From NCBI GenBank assembly GCA_013115135.1, contig JABANP010000089.1, positions 89,701 to 153,700 of the forward strand: a stretch of 64,000 bases of DNA. The letters run 5' to 3'. Below are positions 1 to 11,353 of the stretch, piece after piece. Within the stretch, counting starts at the first letter, position 1. Each line of letters opens with the position of its first letter. The notes below the pieces were generated by a model. It did not search any database, was not told the origin of the DNA, and was given only the letters and a program-made list of their open reading frames with translations. A program made the translations under genes and the position numbers. The stretch comes from Perkinsus olseni (Eukaryota > Perkinsozoa > Perkinsida > Perkinsidae).

Positions 1-1345
1 CCAGACCCCCCTCCTGACCGTGCCTGCCCTCCCAACAGGGCCCCAATGCCCCCCGATCGTTCAGCAACACTCAATTGTTCTGCCGCTTCCGGTAAGCTCA
101 ACAGCCGCGACGGTCCCCCCGGGTACAGCTCCTCGCACCTGTCCAAGTCCTCACCTCCACAGGCTGCCAGCCGCCCCTACTTCCCCATCCACACCCTCGA
201 CTCGCTCCAGACATTCTGCGCCGTCTGCTGTTCTTCCTCCCGGGGCCGACGACGCGAAGGCCCCCTCGAGCGAGTGGCTTCACTAGCTAGGACCAACCAC
301 TTGAAACGAGGGGCGTCAGCCGAGAACACCCCCTCGATCGCCCCCTGATCGACATAATACAGCCCCAGCACAGCTCAGTCGGTCGAGTAAAGACCAAATA
401 AACAGTACCCGGTGAGAACAATACTACAAAAGTTAGAAGAAAGCAACGACAAAAAATGAGACCGAATGAAGCCGTCGAAATATTACTGCCCTAGCATCAC
501 TACACGAGTGTTTCCTAACCGTTGAAGCTTGGCAAAGTGCATAAGAATAAACGCCACGAGAGAGGTGTCCCAACCCTCATCCGAAGCCGTGCAACTTCAA
601 CCGCTTTCCCTACTACCTGTCGGCAAAGGGTCGCTATGATATCCGTAGCAATCCCCAACTGCGCAGCATCCAACGGGACCTTCCGGTACGCACTGAACCT
701 CTCTGAAAAGCACTACCCTCCAGCACGTTGGCCTGCTGACCGCTCCGAAAAAACAGTCCAGAGTCAATCGCAACAGGGGAATTTTGGACATCCACCGAGA
801 AAAAATAACTTCTTCCCCCGAATTCTTTTCTACCCACTACGTGCAGGTCGATTTCGGTTCGAGGACGATTAGGAAGCCCAAGAACAATATGAATAGAGGG
901 GCAGTCTGGCCGGAGAAAATGTCAGAAGGCAACCGCCTTGGTGAGGTTGAAGCTAATGGCGCCGAGAAGGAATCGGAAAAATCTTTTCCGATCAGACTGC
1001 ATTTAGCAGCTCCCTACTAGGTGGTCGGAATAGCTCTCCAAATCGGGTTACCGTGCAAAAAGGTGATCTGTATAACGGTTTGGTTCACACTGCACTAGAA
1101 AGTATCTCCCGCACAGGATTAGGTGCAGCGATCACAACAACAGGCGAGTGGTCGAGGTGGGGCGGAATTTCTTATCCCATCTCGAAGGGCTGCACTCCCG
1201 TCCACCGCTTTACGTATCGACATCAGTATCTCTTCCTGCCACAGCGTGCCATCAGCCACCAACGACTGAGACTGTGCCTCGGCCGCTGCCACCGTTCCGA
1301 AGTAGTCACTACCCTACAGAGCAGCCCGCTCGAACCTCGAAGGGA
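1..1345. other. No resolvable gene; possible 3' exons of the ankyrin gene
   Basis: I see no recognisable domain here. Short minus-strand open stretches (about 98-371) could be downstream exons of the ankyrin gene at 1.35-1.75 kb: near 371-300 the minus strand reads LGLYYVDQGAIEG, which resembles EGLYYRVAKP in that gene. Splice borders cannot be fixed. The gene may continue past the left edge of the window. Confidence 0.3.
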
Positions 1346-1745
1346 CTACCCCCAGACGCCCACCGAAGCCTTGGAGTTCGGCGGGTTAGGTTGTGCAGAT
1401 TCATCCGCACTGTCGGGCTTGGCCACACGATAATACAGCCCTTCCAGGTAATCCCTACCCCCTATACGAGGGTCCTGAGAAGAGTTACTATTACCTCTAC
1501 CGAACCAGCAGAAGCGCCCCACCAAAGGCCCCATCTTGAGCCCAGCATCGAGCCGTTCCGTCGGGTTGAACTTCAGAGCCTTATCAGGCGTCAACCCATC
1601 GCCATTCCGGGCCTCCATGTCCGCTCCCATCATCATCAGCGCCGCCACCAGCAGCCGGTCGTGCACTCTACGACGGGCTATCCGATCGAATACCTGCAGG
1701 ACCCTACCTGACGGCCATATGGAGGGCCGTATCCCCGGTGGCCGC
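1346..1745 (-). CDS. Ankyrin-repeat protein, partial (two exons)
   Basis: The minus strand reads GDTALHMAVR (about 1740-1710), then a GT donor, a short intron and an AG acceptor near 1660. The next exon starts VHDRLLVAALMMMGADMEA and goes on RNGDGLTPDKAL. The first piece is an ankyrin helix start (TGDTALHxAV) and the second is the outer helix and loop of the same repeat (LLxxGADxxARNxDGxTP), so the intron splits one repeat in a sensible place. After about residue 35 of the second exon the ankyrin pattern fades into a Pro/Ser/Gly-rich tail. Ankyrin repeats bind other proteins; nothing here tells which. The 5' end (above 1.75 kb) and 3' end are unresolved, so the gene could be much larger or a remnant. 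Confidence 0.5.
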
Positions 1746-3749
1746 CCCCTGCCAGCTCTTAAAGTACCGCCCCGCTTCCTGCCCCTCTCCAGACCTCGGA
1801 CTGTTCACTGGGTGCCCTATGACAAAGAAGCCTCTCCCCGAGCGACGGAGAGACTAACTGACCACTAGCTGGAGTTGCTGCTCCCCCCAGGGTCTTCGGC
1901 TTGCCTTTCACTTCGGCAAAGGCAGGTCGTGTCATGAGCCCAATGCAGCCGCCATAATCCACCGATATAACCGTGTGCCTGACCGCGACGAGTATCCTAA
2001 CCGTAATGGAGTTGGACTAGCGACCTAGGCTTGCTGACGCTCAGCAGTCTATCATCCTGCTTGGGATTTACGAACTCGTTCTCAGGCGCTGAAGGGTGGA
2101 AATCCTGCTCCAGAGCACTCCACCTCTCCCTTTACCGGAGATGTCCCGCGCCTTGCTCGTGGCTGAAGTGCATACGACCTGCTCATTTATCCAGCTGGTG
2201 CTGCTTAGTAGTAAGCCTCGTAGGACCTGGTCATGAGGACAGATTTTTTTCGGGCGCCCTAAATTTGTCACGGATGTCACAAATATCCTGCAGTTGTCAA
2301 TAAACTAATCAGTGATGTCACAAATCGCTTCCAAAGTTCTAAGAGGGTGTAAGTAAGGCCATCTTACTAAAAGTTAGTAACTAAGCACGAGTAAAACTGT
2401 ATTGCTGACTCAGCAATGCTGAGTCCAATCTCAACTGCAGGTTAAAACTAATTCGTAGGACAAAGAAAAGAAACGAAGGACTGCGGGTGAGAGCCGAGAA
2501 AGGGAAACCCGAATCCCGACAGGGCAACCAGAAACCCAACGATGTTTTGACATCGTGGACAAAAGTGTTGCCTACAACACTTTTCCGATGAGGACTGTAT
2601 CCACGCAGGTTCGATTCCTGGCAGGAGCAAATAGTCATATTTAGGAAAGCACCCAAATCGGGCTGTACCATGCACGCCTCACAACACTTTCCATACCATC
2701 TCTTCGCCAACTCGCCTCTAGCACTCAACTCCCCGGCGTTATACCCCTCCGCCAGGATGAGGTAACCTTCGCCTGAAGCTTACCTTCTGTCGGCCCATCT
2801 TGATTTTCTCCAGCCTCTCAGCCTCCCCTCTAGCGTCCATCGCATACCCACCGACGCTCTCAGCTATCATAACCTCTCCCAATAGATTAAACCCCTCCAT
2901 CACCCATCTACTCCACCTTCCCTTAACCCTTCGGTCCGAAGACGCCGCCCTGCTGGCTGGACTCCGGTCCGAAGCCCCGGGCTGGCTGTATCTACGACCC
3001 TCTTCGATAGAAATACTCCCACGGCGAGCACAGATACCACTCCTTCACCAAATCCCAAGCGCTATACTCCCACCCTTGCGGCGTGATACAGACGAACCTC
3101 CCACTGGCGAATCTACTCCCTAAAACTACTCGCGGTTTCTACTCTCCTCCTCCTCCAGCGGTGACCACTCACCCGGTCAGAAAGCCCCCAGACTACCCGA
3201 TTTTAGCTTCCTCACCTTATTTTTCAAAGCAGACCGCCAAACTCTGCGCTCTTGCTTCTTATCGTCTCGATCGGACTTACCTAAATGACGGGAAAACACC
3301 GGTTGCTGGGATCGATCCCGGAACCTCCCTGCCTGCTGAGCTCTTCTCCTTTCTCTTGCTGCGTTTCCTCGACTCAGAAGACATGCGGCAAGTACATCAA
3401 CTGAGGACCAGACTCGACCACCACTTGCAAATCTTGCTCTCTTGCGATTTCACAACGCAACAAACTCCTCCCTTCCGAAGCTCTAGAACTTACGTATGTG
3501 GCGTAGCCGCCTATTGAACGACAAATATTACAAATGATTTCCACTGCACAATCTCTCGGATCTACTTGAACGACTACCAACCGCTGAGGAAATGTAAGAG
3601 AGCAAGATTCTCATTACACAGCGGGTCCATCTCAATCACTGTCGCATAGGTCGATGAGTCCCCCTTCGAGAACCTTCCCAATAGGGCCCCGAGGGATCGC
3701 ACCTCTGAGAGAAACAAAAGTAAATTTCGTGCTCCCTACGGACACTGCC
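1746..3749. other. Intergenic or unresolved; two adjacent hairpins
   Basis: No recognised coding domain. At 2539-2556 and 2561-2584 lie two neighbouring perfect stem-loops (6-bp arms acgatg/catcgt; 10-bp arms aaaagtgttg/caacactttt with loop ccta). They are followed at about 2609-2625 by a tRNA T-arm-like stretch (ggttcgattcc). No 5' acceptor stem matching the 3' side is visible upstream, so I do not call a tRNA; a degraded tRNA-derived repeat is possible. Confidence 0.35.
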
Positions 3750-6700
3750 TTACTGCCCATGGCGCTTCCGCCGTCTAGATTTCTTGCTATCTTGGTCCAT
3801 CTCGCATTTCCTCAACCTCCTCTTCCTACTCCGTTCCCTCTCCGCCTCTTCATAAGGCCTGTAGGCCTGTGCTAACAACGCTGCACTGTACTGCCGCTGG
3901 TCTCCCTTCCTCGGGGAGGGCAATACACCGCTAGACGCGGAACATCGGCCATCGACCATCATCACCGGCGGAGGCGGCACGCCATTGGCCGCAGTAGGAG
4001 GGAGAATAGGGTACTGAAAGGGCAAGTCCATCTCCTGCACGCCACCTATGCCACAACTACCTCCTGCAAGTACCAGTCCTTATCCAGGGACGTCGAGGTG
4101 GACGACGAAGAGGACGGTCCACTACCACTGCCAGCAGCATTCAGTCGGCTCGCTACGATATCCTCAACCGAGGGTGGAGGCCCGTGCTGCATCACACCAC
4201 CAATTGGAGCATGATGGGAGCTCGGAAGTAACTACTCCAATACCATAAAAACCCCAACGTGACTAACTCTAGTAGACGTACCGGATATCGCGGTCTGGGC
4301 AACAGCGGTGTTTCATCCTCACTAGATGAAGAGCTGCCCATCAGATCCACCATGGCCGTCTCCCGTGGCCGGTGTGATGATCCATGGCTATCGGCAGGCG
4401 CCGTCGTAGAGTCATCCTGAGGAGCAAGAAGGTACTCTTCAACATTCAGTACGAGATCCTCGGCTGAACCACCGCACTCGAATGAAGCCAGTCAGTTCCG
4501 ATGTAACTTCACAGAGAGACCGTCTATCACCGACCTCCTCTTCCTTCTTAGTTGACGTCCTTCCTTCCTCCCCCTCACTATCACCATCATCACTACCAGG
4601 AAGCGTAATCCGAGGGGTCCACCGACCAATCAAGGGTCCTCTTATCAAGATGGACCTACATGTGCCGTCAGTGACTACCACCGATACCCTATCTACACTT
4701 ACCGAGTCACACGTGGGGCGTCCAGAAGCGTCCGCGGTGGCCTTGATGACGTCCAAAACGAAGCCATCCACCACCAGGTCCTCCGGTCTCACCACTCGCG
4801 AGCAGACACCGCACTTCCACCGGTTGTTGAAGGCGGACATCCTAGGCTGTGTTCCGATGAACATCTCCAAATCGAAGCACTAAGGCGGCGACACCCCTTC
4901 CACCGGCCACAGGAGGGTCAAAGCCTACCTGCATGTGGGTGCAGTTCTTACCTCGAGCTGGCATACTCATCGGGCACATCGACAGTGGACACGTCAAAGG
5001 CAGTACCCTGAACGAGGAGCTATCCCCCTGAAGGAGCACCACCATCGTCACCTAGTGTTGCCTTCTAGCTCCTCCCTGCTGCCTTCTATCTCCGACCTCG
5101 CCATCATCATGCAGCCCTTCTCTGTTCAACACTCGACCTATCCTCGCCCGGCACTCTGCAGTGCTAAGAATTGGGACCTGAGTCCGACCACACAGAGTTC
5201 AACCAGCACAGCCGAGCTCATAAGGCAACACTGATAGGATGACCAATGGTACACTGAACGCCACCATGGTGACGACAGTATGGCTCCAACCATAGCAGAG
5301 AAAAGGAAAAGACCGCTTGGTGGCACGGCCGAGAGTTGCGTGCAAAATAACAACAGTGGCCCCCTGTCCACGAGAAGCGGCAGAAAGTAACTGCAAGGCG
5401 GCGAACCGAGGAGGTTCCGCCCGAGACGAAGCACGATCGGAAAGATTCGAGTTACCCGTTTTGGACCACCGTTCACTAAAGATACGTTTTCACTCGTATG
5501 GCCACTAGTTCTGTTAGCCTTTTCAACACAAAAAAATTCCAAAGCGTATCTTTTCTCCCGCGTTTAGCACTGTTCAACCCTTCGATGAGATGATACCCTC
5601 CCTCCAAAGTCCGTACGAGCCTCCACCCCACCCCTGCATGACTCACCGATTTCACTAAATCATCCGTAGTTCGACGTACACACAGTACCAAGGCCAGGAC
5701 GAACTCCTCAGGTTTGCTCCCTCCCTTGGGAGACGGCGTAGACGATACCTAGACCACCAATCGCGGGGGAGGGAGGCTTCCAATGGACGACCCAGACTAT
5801 TACCGTGATGCGGTTCACTTCCTCGTGAGAACTCAGACAGGTGGTGATGTCAATTGGCTCATCCCTGCGAACCTTCAGATGCTTTGGAGGGTCAATCTAC
5901 AAGGAAAAGTCCATCCCACCAGTGTGGTATCTTTGGTTGCACCGTACGCCAGCTTCAACCTAAGATACCTCCTCACCTTCACTGCTTCACTATTATTTAT
6001 CCGGACCTCCAGAGTGTACGGCCACTGGTGCGTGATTCGCTCACTCGATAGTCTCATGCGACTGACAAAGTTACGATAAATACCCTCACCGAGGATCGAA
6101 CCTGCGCCTACCTCTTCGCAGGGCAGCGTATCATCCGAGCAAAAACTCTCGCCCCTTGTCGTCGCCATTCCTTCACGTGCTTCGCATTCAGTTCCGCAAA
6201 GAATTTTCCATAGCTCAGCCTCCACATCCCCAATACTGCCCGACTATTTACCTGATCATACCAAAATTTCACCAATTCTAGTCGCCCACTTGCACTACAC
6301 CGAAGGCAATTCTCATAATAATGACCTACGTGAGTTATTTCCGTTGCTAATATCACGACGACAGTGGCACGACGAATATACCACAAGTTACCACGGTTCC
6401 AACGCTTACTCCCTATACTTCAAGTATCAATCGGGCCATACCAAAGTTTTCACAAATCAGACCATCCTCATCCACTAGTCACAACTGCACACTGAAGGCT
6501 ACCATCATGATAGTGACTCACGGATCATATGTTCATTGTTCCCATCGTGACGACAGCGGGATGACGAATACAAGAGAGGTCAACAGAGAAGATTTGAAGC
6601 CTCTCGAGAAACGAGCGCCAATATACTCCCACCAATTCCAGTGTCACCGAGGCAGATGTAATAAGCTCGGGTGCAGAAGTTCAGACGTCGGAGCGCTACT

Positions 6701-7370
6701 TTCCTGAGAAGTCGTCATCACGTTCCCTTCTAGCGGCGTTCATTACACCGTCCTGCTTCACCACCGATACTACCGCTGAGGGTGCCGCCTCCCAGAAGGG
6801 ATCCATAGCCTCAAACACTTCTTCCAAATCTGGGTCCTTGACCGCTTGCCCAGGAAGCCCTCCTCTATCCGCCGCGGTCGACGAGGACCCTACGATACAA
6901 CCAACTGTCATTAACCAGCTTCGACCTTGGATACTCTCCTACCGCCGAAAGTCCTAGCAGCGTTCTCAGCATGGGTAAAGTACATATCGCCGCGAGAAGA
7001 ACTTGAGGCCCCATAATGAGCTCCCTGCGACCATCCACCACCGCCGAACACTGAATTACCTACACCGCACAGCTGGTCGCTGGCAGCCCATCTGACCAGT
7101 ACTTACTCCCGGTCCGCTGAAGTTCCTGCCATGCATGCGGGTTCTCTATTACGTAATTGACAAGTCGCCCGATGAGCTCTTGTTTCCTGCCTCCCACGCG
7201 CAGTCGGAAGTGCCTAGTAACAAGTCCAAGATCCACCAGCCCACTCCGATCGTCGAGTACGACTACCGGGCTATGTCCTTTAATTGGTCTATAGTACATT
7301 TACTGAACCATCGTCCATCGGCAGCAGCCACTGCAGGAGATGACTGCTGCCCTGCAGTGTTGGACGACAT
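3750..7370 (-). CDS. PIAS: PIAS/Siz-type SUMO E3 ligase (SAP, PINIT, SP-RING, SIM-like motif)
   Basis: A multi-exon gene encoding a nuclear SUMO ligase, which passes SUMO from Ubc9 to target proteins. Exon 1 (7370-7267) starts MSSNTAGQQ and splices in phase to exon 2 (7213-7107); together they give a SAP DNA-binding motif (DQLKDIARHFRLRVGG). PINIT pieces follow: DPFWEAAPSAVVSVV near 6790, HQWPYTLEVRINN near 6020, RRDEPIDITT near 5850 and LVLCVRRTTDDLV near 5680. The SP-RING is split by an intron: CPLSMCPMSMPARGKNCTHM (4990-4930), then QCFDLEMF and WKCGVCSRVVRPEDLVVDGF (4890-4770); the Cys/His ligands are present. A Ser/Glu/Asp-rich tail holds VDLMGSSSSSEDE (4353-4315), like the SUMO-interacting motif that follows the SP-RING in animal PIAS proteins. 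The last exon ends in a basic Lys/Arg-rich stretch, probably a nuclear localisation signal, with stop at 3750. Middle exon borders are approximate. Confidence 0.88.
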
Positions 7371-7922
7371 CTCGACGGGAGGAAAGGACGAAGAAACTCC
7401 ACAAGAGAAAACTCGAGTGACCAAATGAACTCCTCAGGGAGACTTAATACTGCAGCAACTGGCACCTGGAAGAGTTTTTGAAGACCACTTTCGTGTATAA
7501 TTCGACCCGAACTGCCAGCGCCCTTTGTGCAGAGAGACGCGGCGAGTGTAACATGTTCAGCAATGACGTATAAGGGACCTCGTCACTGCCCAGAGAAAGC
7601 TTCCCTCAAGCGCCGCATGAGTTCCTTCCATCCTCAGCATCGACAAAGCTCACTTTTACTGTGTTGAAAGCGCTATTGAAGCAGAAGGACTGCCAGAATC
7701 GTCCGCCCACAGAGCGACCTGCGGAAATTCAGTTTTTGGCCTGCGCACCAAATCTTGACTCTCTAGCTTCACTTGCATTTCCCTAAATTTGTCAGCGCAA
7801 CATTGAAAGGACTGGTCGTGTATGATTTTACGCAATGAATTCTGTTGAATAGAACGACGTCAAGGCAGCGGCACTAACTAGGAGCCGATACACTCATAGT
7901 TTACTCGTTTATTCTCCGCACG
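7371..7922. other. Intergenic, divergent spacer
   Basis: About 550 bp between the minus-strand SUMO ligase and the plus-strand small secreted protein gene. It presumably holds both promoters. I see no repeat, ORF or RNA gene in it. Confidence 0.5.
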
Positions 7923-8183
7923 ATGGCTCGGCTTTTCCTCGAGAGATTCCTCATCATCTCCGCTATTTTATTACACGGACTGGCCGTACGTGCAGGCGGG
8001 AAGAAGAAAGATCACCGATTGATGAAAGCCTTGAAGAAGCCATTCCACTGCGGCGCAGACGAAGACTCGGGCACCACTGACCCTTGCGTGTGTTACAGGA
8101 GCGAAAAGAAGCATGAACATTGTAGGAAATTGACCAGAGACCTGAAGACATGCTACAAGTGGTGCGAGCCTCGCGATGAGTGA
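7923..8183 (+). CDS. Small secreted Cys-rich protein (86 aa)
   Basis: A single-exon ORF. Residues 1-24 look like a classical signal peptide: MARLFLER, then a hydrophobic core FLIISAILLHGLAV and a small-residue cleavage region (RAGG). The mature part, about 60 residues, is strongly basic near its start (GKKKDHRLMKALKKP) and has six cysteines in the order C-x13-C-x-C-x9-C-x9-C-x3-C, enough for three disulfides. I recognise no family. Such short basic Cys-rich secreted proteins are often protease inhibitors, antimicrobial peptides or host-interaction proteins, but nothing in the sequence chooses between these. The start is the only ATG before the hydrophobic core. Chance ORFs of this length occur, so expression is unproven. 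Confidence 0.55.
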   Translation: MARLFLERFLIISAILLHGLAVRAGGKKKDHRLMKALKKPFHCGADEDSGTTDPCVCYRSEKKHEHCRKLTRDLKTCYKWCEPRDE

Positions 8184-9690
8184 AGATAGCATATTTACAA
8201 GGGTCCTCCTTACTTGCTGTACAATACAGCATCTTAAGAGCAACTGCTGAATAGCAGTGTTGTTTGCCGCATGCGTGTTATCGGGACTCTAGGTGATGTT
8301 GTTTCAGTGTGGCTGTCAATGGTCTACATGGGGCTGTTCACGATCATTCCAGGAGTCCATAGCTGCTAGCGAGGTACCTGGCGGTCTCTGGCGCACAGAC
8401 AGGGGGGTCGTCATTGGGTCAACACTCGCCTTCTCTTTGCTTCGGCTTCTTGACTTCTGCTTCGGAGTAGACGAGTTTCCAGCGAGCAGTGACTGCACGA
8501 GTCCTGCAGTCGCCAATCTTCGGCAATTTTAGCTGCTAAAATTCAGCAACCATTGGTGACGATGCCTTCACCCTGGATTCCTTGCGAAATCTCGAAGGCG
8601 CCATTGATCCCTTTTTTCATCAAGATTAACAACCCTGAGGGATAATGCTGGATCGCCGTCAAACACTTCGAGTCGCCATTTTCCCTTTTTTCTATCATTT
8701 TAACATATCTTTGCTCACGACTCAGAGCCTATTAACTCTTTCACTCCTTTCAGTGTTGAGCCAATAGCATGGGCTGCCCGGAACGATCCGGCGGACTTCC
8801 CTCCATGGTATAACTTATGATGAAGACCGCTAATGCAAGGTATTCGACCACCCACTCGGCTGACCCGGTGGGTGGTCCGAGCGAACAGTTTTAGTCCCCA
8901 GTCTGACATCGTCGACTCGACTGACGATGCGAACAGATTATTCCACCCGGATGTCCTCGACCAACGACCATCGATTAACCGCGATGATCCGAATCTATAT
9001 TTCGATTGATGTGCTACTCCATCGGCTAAACCAATCCGGTTCCATATCAAGGAGTCAAGGCCAGACAACTTGTCTGAGACAAGCAGGAATCGTTCTGATT
9101 CAGAACTTCTGAACGACCTGTGATGAGCACGCTAGTCGTGAGCAATTGATAACATTGATAGCGTCTATCAATATCAACGCCTACTTGTGACCATTCCTGT
9201 GCATTGAAGTCGCTATTTTCCCCTTTCAGGATCGACATTCACGAGTAATGCCGAGACAGTATATCGGATATACCGGATCGGCGTTGAGAACCAAAGTCGC
9301 AATGTTCCTCTTTTCCTCTTCAGAATCGCAAACGCGGGTATTGCAGAGTTCAGGTCACTCTAAGCGTACCACCTTCTTCATCTCCGAATATGAGTACAGG
9401 TCTGCCCCTCTTGCAAGAAACGCCATCGCGAACTTGCAGAAGATTTTTGAGGAGAGAATAATCAGGCGCCTTACCTGCCAGCGGGTGCTACTAGCGTGCT
9501 ACCGTGCTAGAGTCTAGCAGCTAGACTGATGGTGTCAATGACGGAGAGGTCTGCAGATCAGTCAAGTATCTTCCGGATGTCACAGATGTGGACCTGGATG
9601 CTGAGTCGAGTGGCGACGAATCGGGTGAACAATCTGACCGACTTACATATACTGAGTATATTGGAGTCTCCAATTTGGAGATGCACCCGT
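8184..9690. other. Intergenic, no supported gene
   Basis: Several short ORFs on both strands have no recognisable domain or splice pattern. Nothing I can support. Confidence 0.4.
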
Positions 9691-9865
9691 TGAACGCCAA
9701 ATCGCATTAATCACGATGTGATAAACGCGAAAAACGCGAAGTGATGATCGACTTTATCACATCGCGAAAAAACGCCATTGAAAACCGCCTTTTCGCGAAA
9801 ATCACGAATCGTATATCGCGTTATATCACGTTATGTGATATATCGCGTTATCGCGTTCCATTCAC
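9690..9865. repeat. Low-complexity TATCGCG-rich palindromic tract
   Basis: The tract is built from repeated short words (cgcgaa, atcgcg, tatcac and their complements), for example atatcgcg and gtgatata arranged head to head. A compositionally similar tract lies at about 12000-12110. Together they bracket the transposon-rich 9.9-12.0 kb interval, but I could not align them as a clean inverted repeat. Confidence 0.5.
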
Positions 9866-10046
9866 AGCCGAGGCCTGGTGGTAATTGTGGTTTTCGCATA
9901 TATCGTATGTATGATATATGCTACTTTCGCGGCTCGAACCTGGATCGTTCTCGTGGAAGGCTTGAATCTTCCCCAACTCGCCAGCTCCACCTCTTCCATA
10001 CGCGAATCGCGATCCGGAAAGGTACTACCTTCAAGGACCTTGAATC

Positions 10047-10094
10047 AAGGTAGTACGTGCCGCACGTACTACCTTTCGCACGCAACGTGCGAAA
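10047..10094. repeat. Two adjacent hairpins (14-bp and 9-bp arms)
   Basis: Arm aaggtagtacgtgc (10047-10060), one-base centre, exact complement (10062-10075). Directly overlapping is tttcgcacg (10074-10082), loop caa, exact complement (10086-10094). An imperfect third inverted repeat (ggtactaccttcaagg, from 10021) pairs with part of the first arm. Confidence 0.8.
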
Positions 10095-10239
10095 GAAGGG
10101 TGAATGAACAATACCTGCACAGCAAAGATACTAGCAAATTGAACAGTAGTCAATTCAAAACCAAACAATCGTAAAAGTATTCGCCATCTCAAGTACAACG
10201 ACCAGCTCCGGTTGATCCCCCCATAAAAGGTCACCGGCT

Positions 10240-10390
10240 AGGCCTGTCCTGAATGCTGCCGAGAACGCCTTTAACCGCCGCCATGCTTCGATCCGCAGTG
10301 TTGTGGAGCGAGCGTTCGGATTTCTGAAACGTTTTGATATTCTCTACACGAAGTCACTCCGGAGGTGCAGGAGCAGGCTGAAGAGGAGGG
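10240..10390 (+). pseudogene. PIF/Harbinger transposase remnant (C-terminal piece)
   Basis: Frame 1 from 10243 reads LNAAENAFNRRHASIR followed by SVVERAFGFLKRFDIL. This matches the conserved end of Harbinger-type DDE transposases (FN..HS..R.VVERAFG.LK.RF). No catalytic DDE part is visible upstream and the frame soon degenerates into basic residues, so this is a scrap, not an active element. The miniature LTR element begins only about 115 bp downstream, so one mobile element may have landed beside another. Confidence 0.65.
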
Positions 10391-10499
10391 GTGGGCTGCC
10401 TGTAACACACATGGAGACGACGTCACCGTGACGCCAGTGTCTCTCTGTCCCCGTTGTCCCCCTTCTGTCTCCTTTGCAACCTACGCCATTTATAGGATC

Positions 10500-10504
10500 C
10501 CCTC
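10500..10504. repeat. Target-site duplication CCCTC, left copy
   Basis: CCCTC directly precedes the repeat starting TGTTGTGCC. The same five bases directly follow the other LTR at 11354-11358. A 5-bp duplication is typical of LTR-element integration. Confidence 0.85.
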
Positions 10505-10634
10505 TGTTGTGCCATTCGGGTGTATCAGGTGACATAGGACTCAACACACAGGAAGAGACGGACTAAATCATCTAAAGTCATCTAAATCCATGGAGGAAGT
10601 GTCTCGTTCGAGCACAGCGGAGCGAAGCGCATCA
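10505..10634 (-). repeat. 3' LTR of the miniature element
   Basis: 130 bp, 129 identical to 11224-11353. Element-strand ends are TGATGCGC...GGCACAACA. The polypurine tract abuts it. Confidence 0.85.
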
Positions 10635-10861
10635 TCTTCCCCCCTTTTCGGAGATAGAATACGATACGTCAACAGGTCCACTGACGCTGAGTGGTGCAAG
10701 AGGGACATTCCGGACAACATAGACAAATAACAAGATGTGGATAGGTCAGTAGTAGTGTTCAAGTTAGCAGAAAGACAGATAGAGCCAGCTTTGCCTAGGA
10801 ATAAGGTCGTGCAGTAAAGTCTGGAGGTGCAAAGAGTAGAGAAGCTATCTTCGTACCATCG

Positions 10862-11254
10862 TCAGACCATCTTCGTGTCTAGTATAAGGCTATTTGCCTG
10901 AGATGGGGAGCCTCCCCAGGGGAGGTTGGGTAGTTGTCCTAGCTCTCGAAGTCGTTGCCCAAGGTCAGAGCCGTCGTCTGTAGTCGCTAGACGTCCGCAG
11001 GGCCCACTCAGTAGAGCCGTTCTGGGAGAAGCTGTGCCTTGAGATGCTTGAGAGGTGGACGGGTTACAAGTAGAGCAGTAGGGGCAGTAAATGTGGCTGT
11101 AGGAGGCTCGATCAGCGAGGGAGATCGGGTCCACTCCAAGTTTAGCCTTGAGTTCCTCGTGGTTGACAACGCGGAGGTGCTCAGCAGTCGATAGACCCGG
11201 GAGGCCAAGAGGGATCTCCACCATGTTGTGCCATTCGGGTGTAGCAGGTGACAT
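10862..11254 (-). CDS. Gag-like ORF of the miniature element (130 aa)
   Basis: The ORF starts with ATG at 11254, inside the 5' LTR (MSPATPEWHN). It crosses the LTR/PBS junction, where the last A of the LTR and the first TG of the PBS form an in-frame ATG, and ends at 10862. The peptide contains LPGLSTAEHLRVVN and a short Cys/His-bearing stretch (YSHIYCPYCSTCNPS). I recognise no family. Its position and frame match the Gag start of the large element at 42.7 kb, so a truncated Gag is the best reading; it may be non-functional. Confidence 0.45.
   Translation of the reverse strand: MSPATPEWHNMVEIPLGLPGLSTAEHLRVVNHEELKAKLGVDPISLADRASYSHIYCPYCSTCNPSTSQASQGTASPRTALLSGPCGRLATTDDGSDLGQRLRELGQLPNLPWGGSPSQANSLILDTKMV
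11206..11223 (-). promoter_or_regulatory. Primer-binding site of the miniature element
   Basis: The element strand reads TGGTGGAGATCCC directly after the LTR terminal CA. This is complementary to a tRNA 3' end in CCA. The PBS of the large element (TGGCGGAGAACC) differs at two of the first 12 bases. Confidence 0.75.
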
Positions 11255-11353
11255 AGGACTCAACACACAGGAAGAGACGGACTAAATCATCTAAAGTCAT
11301 CTAAATCCATGGAGGAAGTGTCTCGTTCGAGCACAGCGGAGCGAAGCGCATCA
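11224..11353 (-). repeat. 5' LTR of the miniature element
   Basis: 130 bp, one mismatch to the copy at 10505-10634. It contains the start codon of the element ORF. Followed on the plus strand by the second CCCTC (11354-11358). Confidence 0.85.

Larger units (their letters stand above)
10505..11353 (-). mobile_element. Miniature (TRIM-like) LTR retrotransposon, 849 bp
   Basis: A complete small LTR element read on the minus strand. Two 130-bp direct repeats (10505-10634 and 11224-11353) differ at one base and, on the element strand, begin TG and end CA. Directly inside the 5' LTR is TGGTGGAGATCCC, a primer-binding site with the diagnostic TGG. Directly before the 3' LTR is the polypurine tract GAAAAGGGGGGAAGA (complement of 10635-10649). 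Both ends are flanked by CCCTC. The 589-bp interior holds only a short Gag-like ORF and no reverse transcriptase or integrase, so the element must have used proteins of another element. One mismatch between LTRs points to fairly recent insertion. It is either a TRIM or an internally deleted copy of a larger family. Confidence 0.85.

Noticed and set aside
2575..2610. Hammerhead-like ribozyme (hairpin followed by ccgatgagga)
   Set aside because: The core does not match CUGAUGA...GAAA and no third stem is visible.
2600..2640. tRNA-like T-arm (ggttcgattcctgg) as a tRNA gene
   Set aside because: No matching 5' acceptor stem or anticodon arm could be found 70-90 bp upstream.
6085..6120. tRNA-like word (ggatcgaacctgcgcc)
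   Set aside because: It lies inside the PINIT coding sequence of the SUMO ligase, and the rest of a cloverleaf is absent.
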